Of a stretch of DNA of 25,601 bases, positions 9,733 through 17,694 are shown piece by piece. Below the pieces are notes generated by a model. The model searched no databases. It saw only the letters and a list, made by a program, of their open reading frames with translations, and was not told the origin of the DNA. Numbering within the stretch: the stretch's first letter is position 1; the number at the start of each line of letters is the position of its first letter. The position numbers and the translations under genes are program-made. Origin of the DNA: an uncultured Clostridia bacterium (lineage in GTDB: Bacteria > Bacillota_A > Clostridia > TANB77 > CAG-508); the NCBI GenBank assembly GCA_947588915.1, contig CANPZA010000006.1:1-25601 (forward strand), given 5' to 3'.

Positions 9733-10080
9733 ATGAGTAGAAGAGGAGGCTTCCCAGGCGGAATGGGAGGATTTGGAGGTATGAATATCAATAATCTAAT
9801 GAAAGAAGCAAAAAAAATGCAAGCAGATATGGAAAAATCTCAAGCAGAACTTGCTGTAAAAGAATTTGATGCATCAGCAGGAGGAGGAGCTGTAACTGTT
9901 AAAGTATCTGGTGAAAAAATAATAAAAGAAATAAAAATAAAACCAGAAGTTGTAGATCCAGAAGATATAGAAATGTTAGAAGACTTAATTCTAACATGTA
10001 CAAACGAGGCACTAAGAAAAGTAGATTCAGAACAAGTAGCACAATTAGGAAAATTTAATATACCAGGAATGGGGATTTAG
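9733..10080 (+). CDS. ybaB: YbaB/EbfC family nucleoid-associated protein
   Basis: Small DNA-binding protein (115 residues) that in other bacteria binds DNA as a dimer and is encoded between dnaX and recR. The N-terminus is Gly/Met-rich ([14 protein letters not shown]), followed by the family core with [14 protein letters not shown] and the [11 protein letters not shown] strand. AAAGGAG lies at the right distance before the ATG, 20 bases after dnaX, so the two are translated from one message. Its last codons (GGG ATT TAG) form half of a terminator hairpin. Confidence 0.95.
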   Translation: MSRRGGFPGGMGGFGGMNINNLMKEAKKMQADMEKSQAELAVKEFDASAGGGAVTVKVSGEKIIKEIKIKPEVVDPEDIEMLEDLILTCTNEALRKVDSEQVAQLGKFNIPGMGI

Positions 10081-10103
10081 GGACATTCTTTAAATCCCTT
10101 TTT
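10072..10103 (+). terminator. Terminator overlapping the ybaB stop codon
   Basis: GGGATTTA (10072-10079) pairs with TAAATCCC (10091-10098), followed by five T (10099-10103). The left arm lies inside the ybaB coding end. It sits inside the dnaX-ybaB-recR operon and should reduce transcription into recR. Confidence 0.7.
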
Positions 10104-10121
10104 ATGAGGAAGGAAGTAAAA

Positions 10122-10721
10122 ATGTCATTATATTCACCATCTATAGAAAAATTAATAGAGAGTTTTGAAAAATTACCAAGCATTGGGCATAAAACTGCCG
10201 CAAGGCTTGCTTTTTATGTATTAAATAGTTCAGAAGAAGAAACAAAAGAGTTTATAGATTCAATTATAAATGCTAAAAAGAATTTAAAGTATTGTAGTAA
10301 ATGCTATAATATTTCAGATACTGATCCTTGTACAATATGTGCAAATCCTAAAAGGGACCCATCAACTATATGTGTTGTAGAAGATGTAAGAGATATTATA
10401 GCTATGGAAAAAACACATGAATTTAAAGGTGTTTATCATGTTTTACATGGATCTATTTCTCCTATGAATGGTATTGGTCCAGATGATATTAAAATAAAGG
10501 AGCTTTTATCTAGATTGATGGATGGACAAGTTAAGGAGGTTATATTGGCAACTAATCCAAGAGTTGAAGGTGAAGCAACTGCAATGTATTTATCAAAATT
10601 AATAAAACCTTTAGGAATTAAAGTTACTAGAATTGCACATGGAATTCCTGTTGGTGGAGACTTAGAATATACAGATGAAATTACTTTAACAAAGGCATTA
10701 GAAGGAAGAAGAGAGTTGTAA
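10122..10721 (+). CDS. recR: Recombination mediator RecR
   Basis: Acts with RecF/RecO in loading RecA at single-stranded gaps. The 199-residue protein has the N-terminal helix-hairpin-helix (about 12-32, [15 protein letters not shown]), a four-Cys zinc module (Cys58, Cys61, Cys70, Cys73), a Toprim domain (about 81-175, VVEDVRD and [11 protein letters not shown]), and a C-terminal Walker-B-like part with [14 protein letters not shown]. The start at 10122 is chosen because GAGGAAGGAAG stands before it; an ATG at 10104 lies directly at the terminator T-run and lacks a ribosome site. Its stop codon overlaps the -35 box of the next gene's promoter. Confidence 0.96.
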   Translation: MSLYSPSIEKLIESFEKLPSIGHKTAARLAFYVLNSSEEETKEFIDSIINAKKNLKYCSKCYNISDTDPCTICANPKRDPSTICVVEDVRDIIAMEKTHEFKGVYHVLHGSISPMNGIGPDDIKIKELLSRLMDGQVKEVILATNPRVEGEATAMYLSKLIKPLGIKVTRIAHGIPVGGDLEYTDEITLTKALEGRREL

Positions 10722-10744
10722 AATGATAAGAAATGTGTTATAAT
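10716..10744 (+). promoter_or_regulatory. Promoter of the AbrB-like gene
   Basis: TTGTAA (10716-10721, including the recR stop codon), 17-base spacer, TATAAT (10739-10744), about 40 bases before the ribosome site. Confidence 0.65.
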
Positions 10745-10784
10745 TAAAGAGTAACTTGTCAACCAAACCAAAAGGGGAGGGAAT

Positions 10785-11063
10785 ATGAAAAGTACAAGGA
10801 GAATAAGGGTAGTAGATGAAAAAAAACGGATTGTTTTACCAGAAGACCTGATGAAAATTTGTAAAATAAATTCAAATGAAATAGCAGTAGGGTCTGATGG
10901 AGAGAACATTATCTTAAGGAGGTTGGATGACATTACAGATTTTAAAGTTGATAGAGTCGTAAATGTTGGCAACCAAAGGCGTATAGCCGTTCCCGAAGTA
11001 GAAACAAAGAAAGTAATTGTTTTTGCTTTAAATGGTGCCCTTATAATCGAAGAGTACACTTAA
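10785..11063 (+). CDS. AbrB/SpoVT-like swapped-hairpin DNA-binding protein
   Basis: A 92-residue protein beginning with the SpoVT/AbrB pattern (MKSTRRIRVVDEKKRIVLPE), a transition-state or sporulation type DNA-binding fold. A second, weaker copy of the same pattern may be present near 57-90 (NVGNQRRIAVPEVETKKVIV). The start is firm: GGGGAGGG precedes the ATG. It has its own promoter and terminator. Two oddities: codon use is richer in G and C than its neighbours (GTC, GCC, CCC, ATC, CTG, CGG), and codon 15 is CGG followed by A but is read in frame as the Arg expected here. It is therefore a control for the CGG frameshift sites. The exact regulator is not identified. Confidence 0.8.
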   Translation: MKSTRRIRVVDEKKRIVLPEDLMKICKINSNEIAVGSDGENIILRRLDDITDFKVDRVVNVGNQRRIAVPEVETKKVIVFALNGALIIEEYT

Positions 11064-11080
11064 AATAGTGTACTCTTCTT
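11050..11080 (+). terminator. Terminator between the AbrB-like gene and the convergent glycosyltransferase gene
   Basis: A perfect 11-base-pair stem, AAGAGTACACT (11050-11060) with AGTGTACTCTT (11067-11077), loop TAAAAT. The left arm contains the end of the AbrB-like coding region, including its stop. Confidence 0.75.
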
Positions 11081-12203
11081 AACTTAATAAAATATCACAA
11101 ATATCTTTAGTGGAATTTGGATTACCAAGTAAGGTACTATTTATTTTCATCTCAATTAACTTATCAGGATTTGCAAACAAATCATTTAAAACTTTTGAGA
11201 TATCATCATCTTTTTTTATCCATATGCATACACCTTTATTTTCTAAAAATTCTGCATTTTCTTCTTCTTGTCCAGGAATAGGATTTATAACAATCATTGG
11301 GAGTTTTGATGCTAAACTTTCAGTAGTTGTCATGCCACCTGGTTTTGTTACAACCAAATCAGAAATACTCATAAGTTCAGGAATTTGATCTGTAAAACTT
11401 AAAACCTTAACTCTATTTTGAGCGTTATTTTTCTCTACAATATCTTCAAATTTAGTTTTCATCTTTTCATTTTTTCCAGCTATAGCAATAATTTGAATAT
11501 CTTTATTAACATTTATAAGACTATCAAAAATTTCAAAAGTTTTGGACTTTCCTAATCCGAACTCTCCACCGCCAAAGAATAGAATATTTTTCTTTCCATC
11601 TTCTAATTCAAAACTATCAAGCACTTGTTTCCTATTATACTTTTGTAAAAATCTATTAGAGAGAGGAATACCAGTCACATAAACCTTACTTCTAGATATT
11701 TGTTTTCGAATTAAATCATCTCTCATCTTATCATTTGCAACAAAATAAAAATCAGTAAAATCACTACCAACTAACCATTGGTCATGTGGAGCGAAATCTG
11801 TCATTACAGTTGCAATTTTAGCATGTATTTTTCCTTTTCTTTTTAAATAACTACACATTTGACTACCAAAAGGATGAGTAGAAATAATTAAATCAGGATT
11901 TTTTTCACGAAGCAATTTAAGTAATTTAATTGCCATAATTTTATTAGCTCTTGTAGAAAGATGAGCCAAAGGACCTTTTTGTGAATCATTGTAAATTTTG
12001 CCCCAAACCCAAGGAGCCTTTTTAGCAGCTTCTCTATAAGCTACAGTAGTAACTTTTTCTACAGTTTTATTTACATATTTCATACAATCTATTAATTCTA
12101 CATGCATATCATTATAATTGTTTAAAATATAGTCATTTATAGATTTTGCAGCATTTAAATGACCTCCTCCATAAGAGGCATAGAAAATTAAAATATTTTT
12201 CAT
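11079..12203 (-). CDS. MGDG-synthase/UgtP-like diacylglycerol glycosyltransferase
   Basis: GT28-type glycosyltransferase expected to transfer a sugar from a nucleotide donor to diacylglycerol at the inner membrane face, making glycolipid. The 374-residue protein begins MKNILIFYASYGGGHLNAA, the glycine-rich acceptor-side motif of the family, continues with DFAPHDQWLV, and in the donor half has FFGGGEFGLGKS and a nucleotide-sugar motif (KPGGMTTTESLASKLPMIV, then PIPGQEEENA). The start at 12203 is supported by AAGGG a short way upstream and by the family N-terminus; the frame stays open to 12302 but that extension does not look like family sequence. Sugar and linkage cannot be told from sequence alone. 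Confidence 0.88.
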   Translation of the reverse strand: MKNILIFYASYGGGHLNAAKSINDYILNNYNDMHVELIDCMKYVNKTVEKVTTVAYREAAKKAPWVWGKIYNDSQKGPLAHLSTRANKIMAIKLLKLLREKNPDLIISTHPFGSQMCSYLKRKGKIHAKIATVMTDFAPHDQWLVGSDFTDFYFVANDKMRDDLIRKQISRSKVYVTGIPLSNRFLQKYNRKQVLDSFELEDGKKNILFFGGGEFGLGKSKTFEIFDSLINVNKDIQIIAIAGKNEKMKTKFEDIVEKNNAQNRVKVLSFTDQIPELMSISDLVVTKPGGMTTTESLASKLPMIVINPIPGQEEENAEFLENKGVCIWIKKDDDISKVLNDLFANPDKLIEMKINSTLLGNPNSTKDICDILLS

Positions 12204-12372
12204 ATCTTCATTCCCTTCATGATTTAAAAAGTTAATTATTGTGCAAAACACAAATAATAATTTATTTTTTATAATTTTAGCATAAAAAAGATAAAATTTC
12301 AAAAAATAGAATATTTTTTAAATAAAAAATACAAACTAATGAAAATAATGTAATTATGAAAAGGGTGATTTT

Positions 12373-12846
12373 TTGAAAAACAAGAAAAAAATAAGTATCT
12401 TAATAATTTTATTTATATGTATATTACTTTTTATATTTATAAAAGCAGATCTTGGAAGAAAACAGACAAGTTTAGCAGCGAGTTCAAACACATCAGATGT
12501 ACAATTAATGGCAAGAGCAATAAACGGAGAAGCAAGAGGTGAACCATATGAGGGACAGGTTGCAGTTGGAGCAGTTATTTTAAATAGAGTAAAAAGTTCA
12601 CAATTTCCAAATACAATATCTGGTGTTATTTATCAATCAGGAGCATTTACTGCTGTTGCAGATGGGCAAATAAATAAACCTATAGAAGAAGGAGCAACAG
12701 TTTATAAGGCTGCACAAGATGCAATAAATGGATGGGATCCAACAGGAGGATGTATTTATTACTTTAATCCAGCTACTGCAACAAATAAATGGATATGGTC
12801 AAGGCCATTAGTAAAAACAATAGGAAAACATCGTTTTTGTAAATAA
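12373..12846 (+). CDS. sleB: SleB-type spore cortex-lytic enzyme
   Basis: Cell-wall hydrolase (Hydrolase_2 family) that acts as a lytic transglycosylase on spore cortex muramic-lactam peptidoglycan at germination. The 157-residue protein has an N-terminal hydrophobic helix (about 8-24) and the catalytic domain (about 43-157) with the active-site Glu53 in NGEARGE. It lacks the N-terminal peptidoglycan-binding domain of Bacillus SleB, so it is the short form. The start is TTG at 12373 with AAGGGTGA five bases before it. It lies 12 bases before ypeB, the classic two-gene arrangement, which is the main reason to choose SleB over a vegetative hydrolase such as CwlJ. Confidence 0.9.
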   Translation: MKNKKKISILIILFICILLFIFIKADLGRKQTSLAASSNTSDVQLMARAINGEARGEPYEGQVAVGAVILNRVKSSQFPNTISGVIYQSGAFTAVADGQINKPIEEGATVYKAAQDAINGWDPTGGCIYYFNPATATNKWIWSRPLVKTIGKHRFCK

Positions 12847-12858
12847 GAGGAGGTTATC

Positions 12859-14235
12859 ATGAACAAATTACAAGATTGGAAAAACAGATTAAAGAAAGGA
12901 CATATGTTAAGTATTATTTGTGTATTATTTGTGCTTGTCATAGCACTTGGAATTATTTTATATTCAAAACAAAGAGAATATAAACAAGCATCAGAAAATA
13001 GCTATAATATGGCATTTTATGAATTAGTAGATTATGTTCAAAATGTAGAAACATATCTTGCAAAATCTTTAATTTCATCAACTTCAGAACATGGAGCAGA
13101 AACACTAACTAGTTTATGGAGAGAAGCTAATCTTGCACAAACATATTTATCTATGTTACCAATTGAAAGTCAAGAGTTACAAAATACTGAAAAATTTTTA
13201 AATCAAGTAAGTGATTATAGTTACTCATTATCAAGAAAAAATATTTATAATGAAGATTTAACACAAAATGAACTAAATAATTTAAAAGATTTACATTCTT
13301 ATAGTGTAGAATTATCAAATACATTAAATCAATTATCAGATGATTTGAATAGTGGAAGATTTAAATGGGATGAATTAACTGATAAAGGAACAGTTGCTTT
13401 TGCACAACAAGTTGATAATATTTCCAAAGAGAGTTTTAGTAGTTTAGAAGAGAATTTTCATGAATATTCAGGTTTAATTTATGATGGTGCTTTTTCAGAA
13501 CATTTAACATCAAATGAGAAAAAAGGCCTTACAGGCGAAGATATCGAAGAAGAAACAGCAAAACAAATAGCAGAAGAGTTAATAGGTAAAAATAATATAA
13601 AAGAAATTAATAATTTAGGGTTTTCAGAAAATGCAACAATTCCAGTATATGATTTTTCTATAAAAGATGAAAATGATGACAATATAAATGTTTCTATTTC
13701 CAAAAAGGGTGGACATATTGTTTATATGAATTCAAATAGACAAGTAAATAGTGAAATTATTTCACAAGAAGAAGCAAATAATAGAGGAAAAGAATATTTA
13801 AAGCAAAAAGGTTTTGATAATATGAAAGAAACATATTATTTAAAACAAGAAGGAATAGTGACCATAAATTATGCTTATTCACAAGATAATGTAATAATGT
13901 ATCCAGATTTAATAAAAGTAAAAGTTGCATTAGATGATGGCGAAATATTAGGGATAGAAACAAGTGGATATTTAAATAATCATATTGAATCAAGAGATTT
14001 ATCAAAAATAGGAATAAGTATAGAAAAAGCAAGACAAACAATAAATCCAGATCTGGAGATAGGAAGTGAAGGATTAGCATTTATTCCAACCGAATGGAAA
14101 ACAGAAATATTATGTTATGAATTTAAAGGAAAAGTTGAGGATAGAGAATTTTTAGTTTATATAAATGCTGAAAATGGAAGAGAAGAAGATGTTTTGATGA
14201 TTACAAATACTCCAAATGGAACTTTGACAATGTAA
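12859..14235 (+). CDS. ypeB: Germination protein YpeB
   Basis: Partner of SleB: in Bacillus each requires the other for stable accumulation in the spore. The 458-residue protein has an N-terminal transmembrane helix (about 16-35), a helical YpeB_N region (about 40-225), and PepSY-like repeats in the C-terminal half (about 235-450). GAGGAGG precedes the ATG. The 3' end holds a consensus promoter for the next gene. No terminator is visible between the two. Confidence 0.96.
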   Translation: MNKLQDWKNRLKKGHMLSIICVLFVLVIALGIILYSKQREYKQASENSYNMAFYELVDYVQNVETYLAKSLISSTSEHGAETLTSLWREANLAQTYLSMLPIESQELQNTEKFLNQVSDYSYSLSRKNIYNEDLTQNELNNLKDLHSYSVELSNTLNQLSDDLNSGRFKWDELTDKGTVAFAQQVDNISKESFSSLEENFHEYSGLIYDGAFSEHLTSNEKKGLTGEDIEEETAKQIAEELIGKNNIKEINNLGFSENATIPVYDFSIKDENDDNINVSISKKGGHIVYMNSNRQVNSEIISQEEANNRGKEYLKQKGFDNMKETYYLKQEGIVTINYAYSQDNVIMYPDLIKVKVALDDGEILGIETSGYLNNHIESRDLSKIGISIEKARQTINPDLEIGSEGLAFIPTEWKTEILCYEFKGKVEDREFLVYINAENGREEDVLMITNTPNGTLTM

Positions 14236-14252
14236 AAAAACGATGATATAAT
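14224..14252 (+). promoter_or_regulatory. Consensus SigA promoter inside the end of ypeB
   Basis: TTGACA (14224-14229), 17-base spacer, TATAAT (14247-14252), a perfect match spanning the ypeB stop. It would drive the membrane protein at 14314 in vegetative cells, independently of the sporulation-type sleB-ypeB pair. Confidence 0.85.
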
Positions 14253-14313
14253 AATTTTTGTAAACATTAATTAATACTTTCTAAAAAAATGCAAATGCAA
14301 GGAGGAAAGAAAA

Positions 14314-14865
14314 ATGTTGAAAAAAATGAAAGGATTATTTAATCGGGATAAATCTGGTTTTACAATGGAAGAACTAGAATGGCAAAAAAAAGTTGGAATA
14401 GGAGCACATATAAAAGCAGTATTGATAAGTACTATTCTTGGAATATTTATTGCTATTATATGTGCAATGGGTAATAGTGAAATTTTTGTACTAACTTTTT
14501 TATTTTATCTTGTAATAGCTACAATAGTTATGGTCTCATCTTTTTTAGCAGATACTAGAGGACATGAAGCAAAGAAACAGCTAGAAAAGAATTTGAAATA
14601 TGAAGAAAATCAAAAGAAAAATAAAATTAAAATTAAAATTCTAGAATATATCGGGAAAAAAGAATTTTCTAATATATTTGTAAAAAATGATAATTTTATA
14701 CAAGAGCTATTTCATGAGGCAATAAAAAATGAAGTAATTAGGATACAAAAAGATAAAGATGAAGATATAGTATATGTTTCATTAGGAAATAAAGAGTATA
14801 TTTTTTTGCCAACCCTTGATGATGACATCTTGGATTATTTTGACATTATTAATTGTGATAAATAA
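14314..14865 (+). CDS. Small two-helix membrane protein, function unknown
   Basis: A 183-residue protein: a polar start, two transmembrane helices (about 34-52 and 56-78), then a charged cytoplasmic region of about 100 residues with coiled-coil character at 80-105 and an acidic C-terminus. CAAGGAGG precedes the ATG. I do not recognise a family. It has its own consensus promoter and terminator, so it is a monocistronic unit. Codon 11 is CGG (Asn-Arg-Asp) and is read in frame here; the base after it is G rather than A. Confidence 0.8.
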   Translation: MLKKMKGLFNRDKSGFTMEELEWQKKVGIGAHIKAVLISTILGIFIAIICAMGNSEIFVLTFLFYLVIATIVMVSSFLADTRGHEAKKQLEKNLKYEENQKKNKIKIKILEYIGKKEFSNIFVKNDNFIQELFHEAIKNEVIRIQKDKDEDIVYVSLGNKEYIFLPTLDDDILDYFDIINCDK

Positions 14866-14878
14866 AATCACACAAAAA

Positions 14879-14908
14879 AAGGCTGTTTTCTAACAGCCTT
14901 AATTTTTT
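14879..14908 (+). terminator. Bidirectional terminator between convergent genes
   Basis: AAGGCTGTT (14879-14887) pairs with AACAGCCTT (14892-14900), loop TTCT, T-run 14903-14908 on the plus strand and A-run before the stem (T-run on the minus strand). It serves both the 14314 gene and the VanW gene. Confidence 0.88.
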
Positions 14909-16472
14909 AGTGTCTCTTATAAGTATCTTTAGAAAGTAATATTTTATCAACAACCCTACCATTTTTCTTTAAAATTTTATAAGCTTGTGAGTAAATAGCA
15001 GTTGAGCTTGAACCAGTTTGATATGAAGAAATTTCTACTTCATAATCATCTTCTTGTTTCATACCAAATATTTGAAAGTTTGCAACTCCACGAGAAACGG
15101 AGCAAACTAATTTAATTGGATAATTCCTATTATTTTTAAATTGAAAATCTAAAGATCCATATGCAACAGTTGCATCTCTACTAATAGGGACATAAGAAGA
15201 TACAAACATGTGATTACTTCTTTGCACAACTTCTAAATTTGCATATACAACAGCATTATATAATGTAGAAGATATCTGGCAAATACCTCCACCAACACCA
15301 TCAACTACTTGACCATTTAAATACATAGGGGCTTCCTTATATCCTGCAGCAATTGTTCTTGCACCTACAACTTTATTATAAGAAAATGTTTCACCAGGCA
15401 TTAAGACTGTCCCATTAATTTTATTTGCTGCTAAAGCTAAGTTTGTAGATCTATTTCTATCATAAGTAGAATATTTAGTAGAATAAGTAGAAAGCAAATC
15501 AGGAAATGCCTCTGTACCAATCATATTTGTTGTAACATTTGGTGTAATAATTTTTAAAGGTATAGAATATTCCTCTTTTTTTTCAGAATTTATCATATTT
15601 TTAGCATCATCTAAAGAAATATTAAAATCTACTCCATTTTCAGAAGGATAAACAGAAAATGGATCTGTTGTATAATAAGCATCAACTGGATCTTTTTTTA
15701 TTTCATTGTAAATTTTTTCTATATCTATTGAATCAGGTTCTTGAGGTTTTACTATAATTTCTACTGGTTTATTAATACAAGAAAAGTCTGATATTGATTG
15801 TTTAATTGCTTTTATTGTATTATCTACATCTACTACATTTCCATCTTTACCAGATGTAACAATTAATTCTGAATTTTCTATGTAATAACTACTTTGAACA
15901 ACTGCATCTGGTAGTTGTGCTGACATATCTTGTAGGTTTTTAGATAAAGATGTTTTATCTAAAGTAACATCAGGCTCAATATTAATATTTCCAAACATTG
16001 TAGATAATACACTTAAATTATTTTGAAAAATATTTCCTTTCCTTCCTATTTTAAAAGCAGAATCAGTAGCAGATTTTGTGTTAAATGATACATCCATTTG
16101 AGAAAGAGAAATAGTTGATTCAAAATCACCATGCTTTACTTTTATTTCTTCAGGAATATACTGTGAAAGGAAATTATCTAATTGATATTTAGCATCAGAA
16201 GGACTTAAATTGGAAACATCATATCCTTTTATTGATACTCCAGAAATAATATTTGTATTAAACATATTATAAACAGTAAAAATACAAAATATAACTAGTA
16301 AAATACTAATTATAATACCAATAATCATGGTTAAAATTGATAATACGCTTTTTGGTTTTTTATTATTATTTGTAGATGATGATATATTAATTAAACTTTT
16401 ATTTTCATTTTGATTAGAAAAATTTTCATCTTTATTTTCTTTTTTATCAAGAAGTTGATTTACATTGCTCAT
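14907..16472 (-). CDS. VanW-family cell-envelope protein with putative peptidoglycan-binding repeats
   Basis: A 521-residue protein with a long Asn/Lys-rich cytoplasmic tail (1-42), one transmembrane helix (about 43-70), an extracytoplasmic region with two related segments (about 75-230 and 235-325, including the ISGVSIKGYDVSNLSPSDA start typical of the putative peptidoglycan-binding domain of this group), and a VanW domain (about 327-455) with MPGETFSYNKVVG and GGGICQISSTLYNA. The role of VanW proteins is not established; they occur in vancomycin-resistance clusters and widely in Clostridia without them. There are no other van genes here beyond a housekeeping-like ddl, so I infer no resistance. 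CGAGGAG precedes the ATG. Confidence 0.9.
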   Translation of the reverse strand: MSNVNQLLDKKENKDENFSNQNENKSLINISSSTNNNKKPKSVLSILTMIIGIIISILLVIFCIFTVYNMFNTNIISGVSIKGYDVSNLSPSDAKYQLDNFLSQYIPEEIKVKHGDFESTISLSQMDVSFNTKSATDSAFKIGRKGNIFQNNLSVLSTMFGNINIEPDVTLDKTSLSKNLQDMSAQLPDAVVQSSYYIENSELIVTSGKDGNVVDVDNTIKAIKQSISDFSCINKPVEIIVKPQEPDSIDIEKIYNEIKKDPVDAYYTTDPFSVYPSENGVDFNISLDDAKNMINSEKKEEYSIPLKIITPNVTTNMIGTEAFPDLLSTYSTKYSTYDRNRSTNLALAANKINGTVLMPGETFSYNKVVGARTIAAGYKEAPMYLNGQVVDGVGGGICQISSTLYNAVVYANLEVVQRSNHMFVSSYVPISRDATVAYGSLDFQFKNNRNYPIKLVCSVSRGVANFQIFGMKQEDDYEVEISSYQTGSSSTAIYSQAYKILKKNGRVVDKILLSKDTYKRH

Positions 16473-16504
16473 TTCAATTCTCCTCGTATAACAATATCTA
16501 TTTT

Positions 16505-16513
16505 ATTATATCA
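16505..16513 (-). promoter_or_regulatory. Extended -10 promoter of the VanW-family gene
   Basis: Minus strand TGATATAAT, i.e. TG-n-TATAAT, about 33 bases before the start codon. No good -35 box is present, as usual for extended -10 promoters. Confidence 0.5.
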
Positions 16514-16640
16514 CATTTTATTAAAAAAATATAAAAATTGTTAAAATAAAATTAAAAAAAATGTAAATAATATAATTATAAAACTTACATTAAAGTTTTA
16601 TATAAAAAATCTTTTATAGATTTAATTTTAGGAGGATGTT

Positions 16641-16820
16641 ATGTCTAGAAATAGTAAATTAATATCTGAAAATTTAAGAGAAGAAATAGCTAAAGAATTA
16701 GGAGTATATGACCAAGTAAAAAAAGATGGAGGAAGTTGGGCAAACGTACCATCTAAACAATGTGGTAATATAGTAACAAAAGCTATAGAAATAGCTAATA
16801 GAAGTGTAGAAAATAAATAG
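16641..16820 (+). CDS. Alpha/beta-type small acid-soluble spore protein
   Basis: A 59-residue protein (MSRNSKLISENLREEIAKEL at the start, then GVYDQ). It carries the two family signatures: the Glu-Ile-Ala-Lys-Glu-Leu-Gly segment that contains the usual germination-protease site, and a C-terminal CGNIVTKAIEIAN helix. Such proteins saturate and protect spore DNA and are degraded to amino acids at germination. TAGGAGGATG precedes the ATG. A very strong hairpin terminator follows, as expected for a highly expressed monocistronic gene. A forespore sigma-G type promoter may lie near 16565-16594 (CATTAAA as -10), but the match is weak. Confidence 0.93.
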   Translation: MSRNSKLISENLREEIAKELGVYDQVKKDGGSWANVPSKQCGNIVTKAIEIANRSVENK

Positions 16821-16832
16821 TTATTTCTTTAC

Positions 16833-16872
16833 AAAATAAGCAATTAAGAAATTTATCTTAATTGCTTATTTT
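16833..16872 (+). terminator. Terminator of the spore-protein gene
   Basis: A perfect 17-base-pair stem, AAAATAAGCAATTAAGA (16833-16849) with its complement at 16856-16872, six-base loop. T-rich arms make it possibly bidirectional. Confidence 0.88.
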
Positions 16873-16922
16873 ATAAGAAAGAATAAAGTTCGAATAATGT
16901 CGAAAATTGCGATGAAAAATTG

Positions 16923-16951
16923 TTGACATTTCCATAAAATGGTAGTATCCT
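16923..16951 (+). promoter_or_regulatory. Promoter of the sortase / surface-protein operon
   Basis: TTGACA (16923-16928), 17-base spacer, TATCCT (16946-16951). The leader of about 145 bases contains a perfect 11-bp inverted repeat (AGAATTTTTAG / CTAAAAATTCT near 16991-17013) and a ribosome-site-like AAGGAGGT at 17041 that has no start codon at normal distance. Confidence 0.6.
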
Positions 16952-17102
16952 ATATTTATATTAAAATCTTTGTTTAATTTCAATCGAAAAAGAATTTTTA
17001 GTCTAAAAATTCTAAAAATCCAAAAAACAAAAAACAAAAAAAGGAGGTACAAAAACAAAAACTTACCAATGAAAGCGAAGTACTAATTAAAAGGAGGAGA
17101 TA

Positions 17103-17649
17103 ATGAAAAAGCTTTTAATAGTAAGTATATGTATCTTATTATTAATTGCAGGAGGACTAATTTATTATTTTTGTAATTATGATATAGAACTTGTAGACTT
17201 AGATGAAGTTACAACTGATAAAAAATATAAAGATATAACTTATGATAAGCAAGAAGATATTTTAAATGAAGATGTATTAGGAATATTGTATATTGAAAAA
17301 ATAGGTCTAAAAGCTACTGTTAAAGAAGGAAGTAATAGTAAAGTTTTGAAAGAATATGTAGGACATATTGAAAATACATCTACATATGATGGGAATATTG
17401 GACTTGCACGGACATAATAGAGGTAATAAATATAGTTATTTTGCAAGAATTAATGAATTAGAAAAAGGTGATATACTTACATATAAAACTAAATTTTATA
17501 CAAGAAAATATCAAATAGACAATAAAAAAGTGATATTTGATACAGATTGGAGTTTATTGGAAAATACACAAGAAAATAAAATAACGATGCTTACATGTAT
17601 AACAAACAAAAGAAATCAAAGATTATGTGTGCAAGCGACAGAAGTCTAG
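17103..17649 (+). CDS. Small sortase (class D-like), split by a +1 shift at a CGG codon
   Basis: Transpeptidase that cleaves LPxTG-like signals and anchors surface proteins. Reading zero frame from the ATG at 17103 (ribosome site AAAGGAGGAG) gives an N-terminal helix (about 4-24) and the start of the sortase fold, then GCA CGG ACA TAA stops at 17415-17417. Omitting the C at 17409 continues as Gly103-His104-Asn-Arg-Gly to a TAG at 17647-17649, for a protein of 181 residues with all three catalytic residues: His104 in LAGHNRG, Cys165 in TMLTCIT, Arg173 in QRLCVQA. Without the shift none of the three is made. The length fits the small sortases of class D or B-like type. It is followed 45 bases later by its probable substrate. 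I annotate one gene needing a +1 shift; a pseudogene or read error are the alternatives. Confidence 0.88.
17406..17412 (+). other. Putative +1 recoding site GCA-C-GGA (site 2)
   Basis: In-frame CGG at 17409-17411 as codon 103 of the sortase. The zero frame ends at TAA two codons later. Skipping the C gives GGA (Gly), the residue expected before the catalytic His in sortases. Confidence 0.6.
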
Positions 17650-17694
17650 CATAAATAAAAGAATGAAATATGATTTTAAAGGAGGAATTAATTA

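Noticed and set aside
10436..11059. Long minus-strand frame opposite recR and the AbrB-like gene
   Set aside because: It lies fully opposite two well-supported genes, has hydrophobic composition typical of the reverse of Lys/Glu-rich coding sequence, and no ribosome site.
17069..17086. Five-codon frame (MKAKY) as a regulatory leader peptide
   Set aside because: The nearest ribosome site is about 20 bases away, too far for normal initiation; kept only as part of the leader observation.
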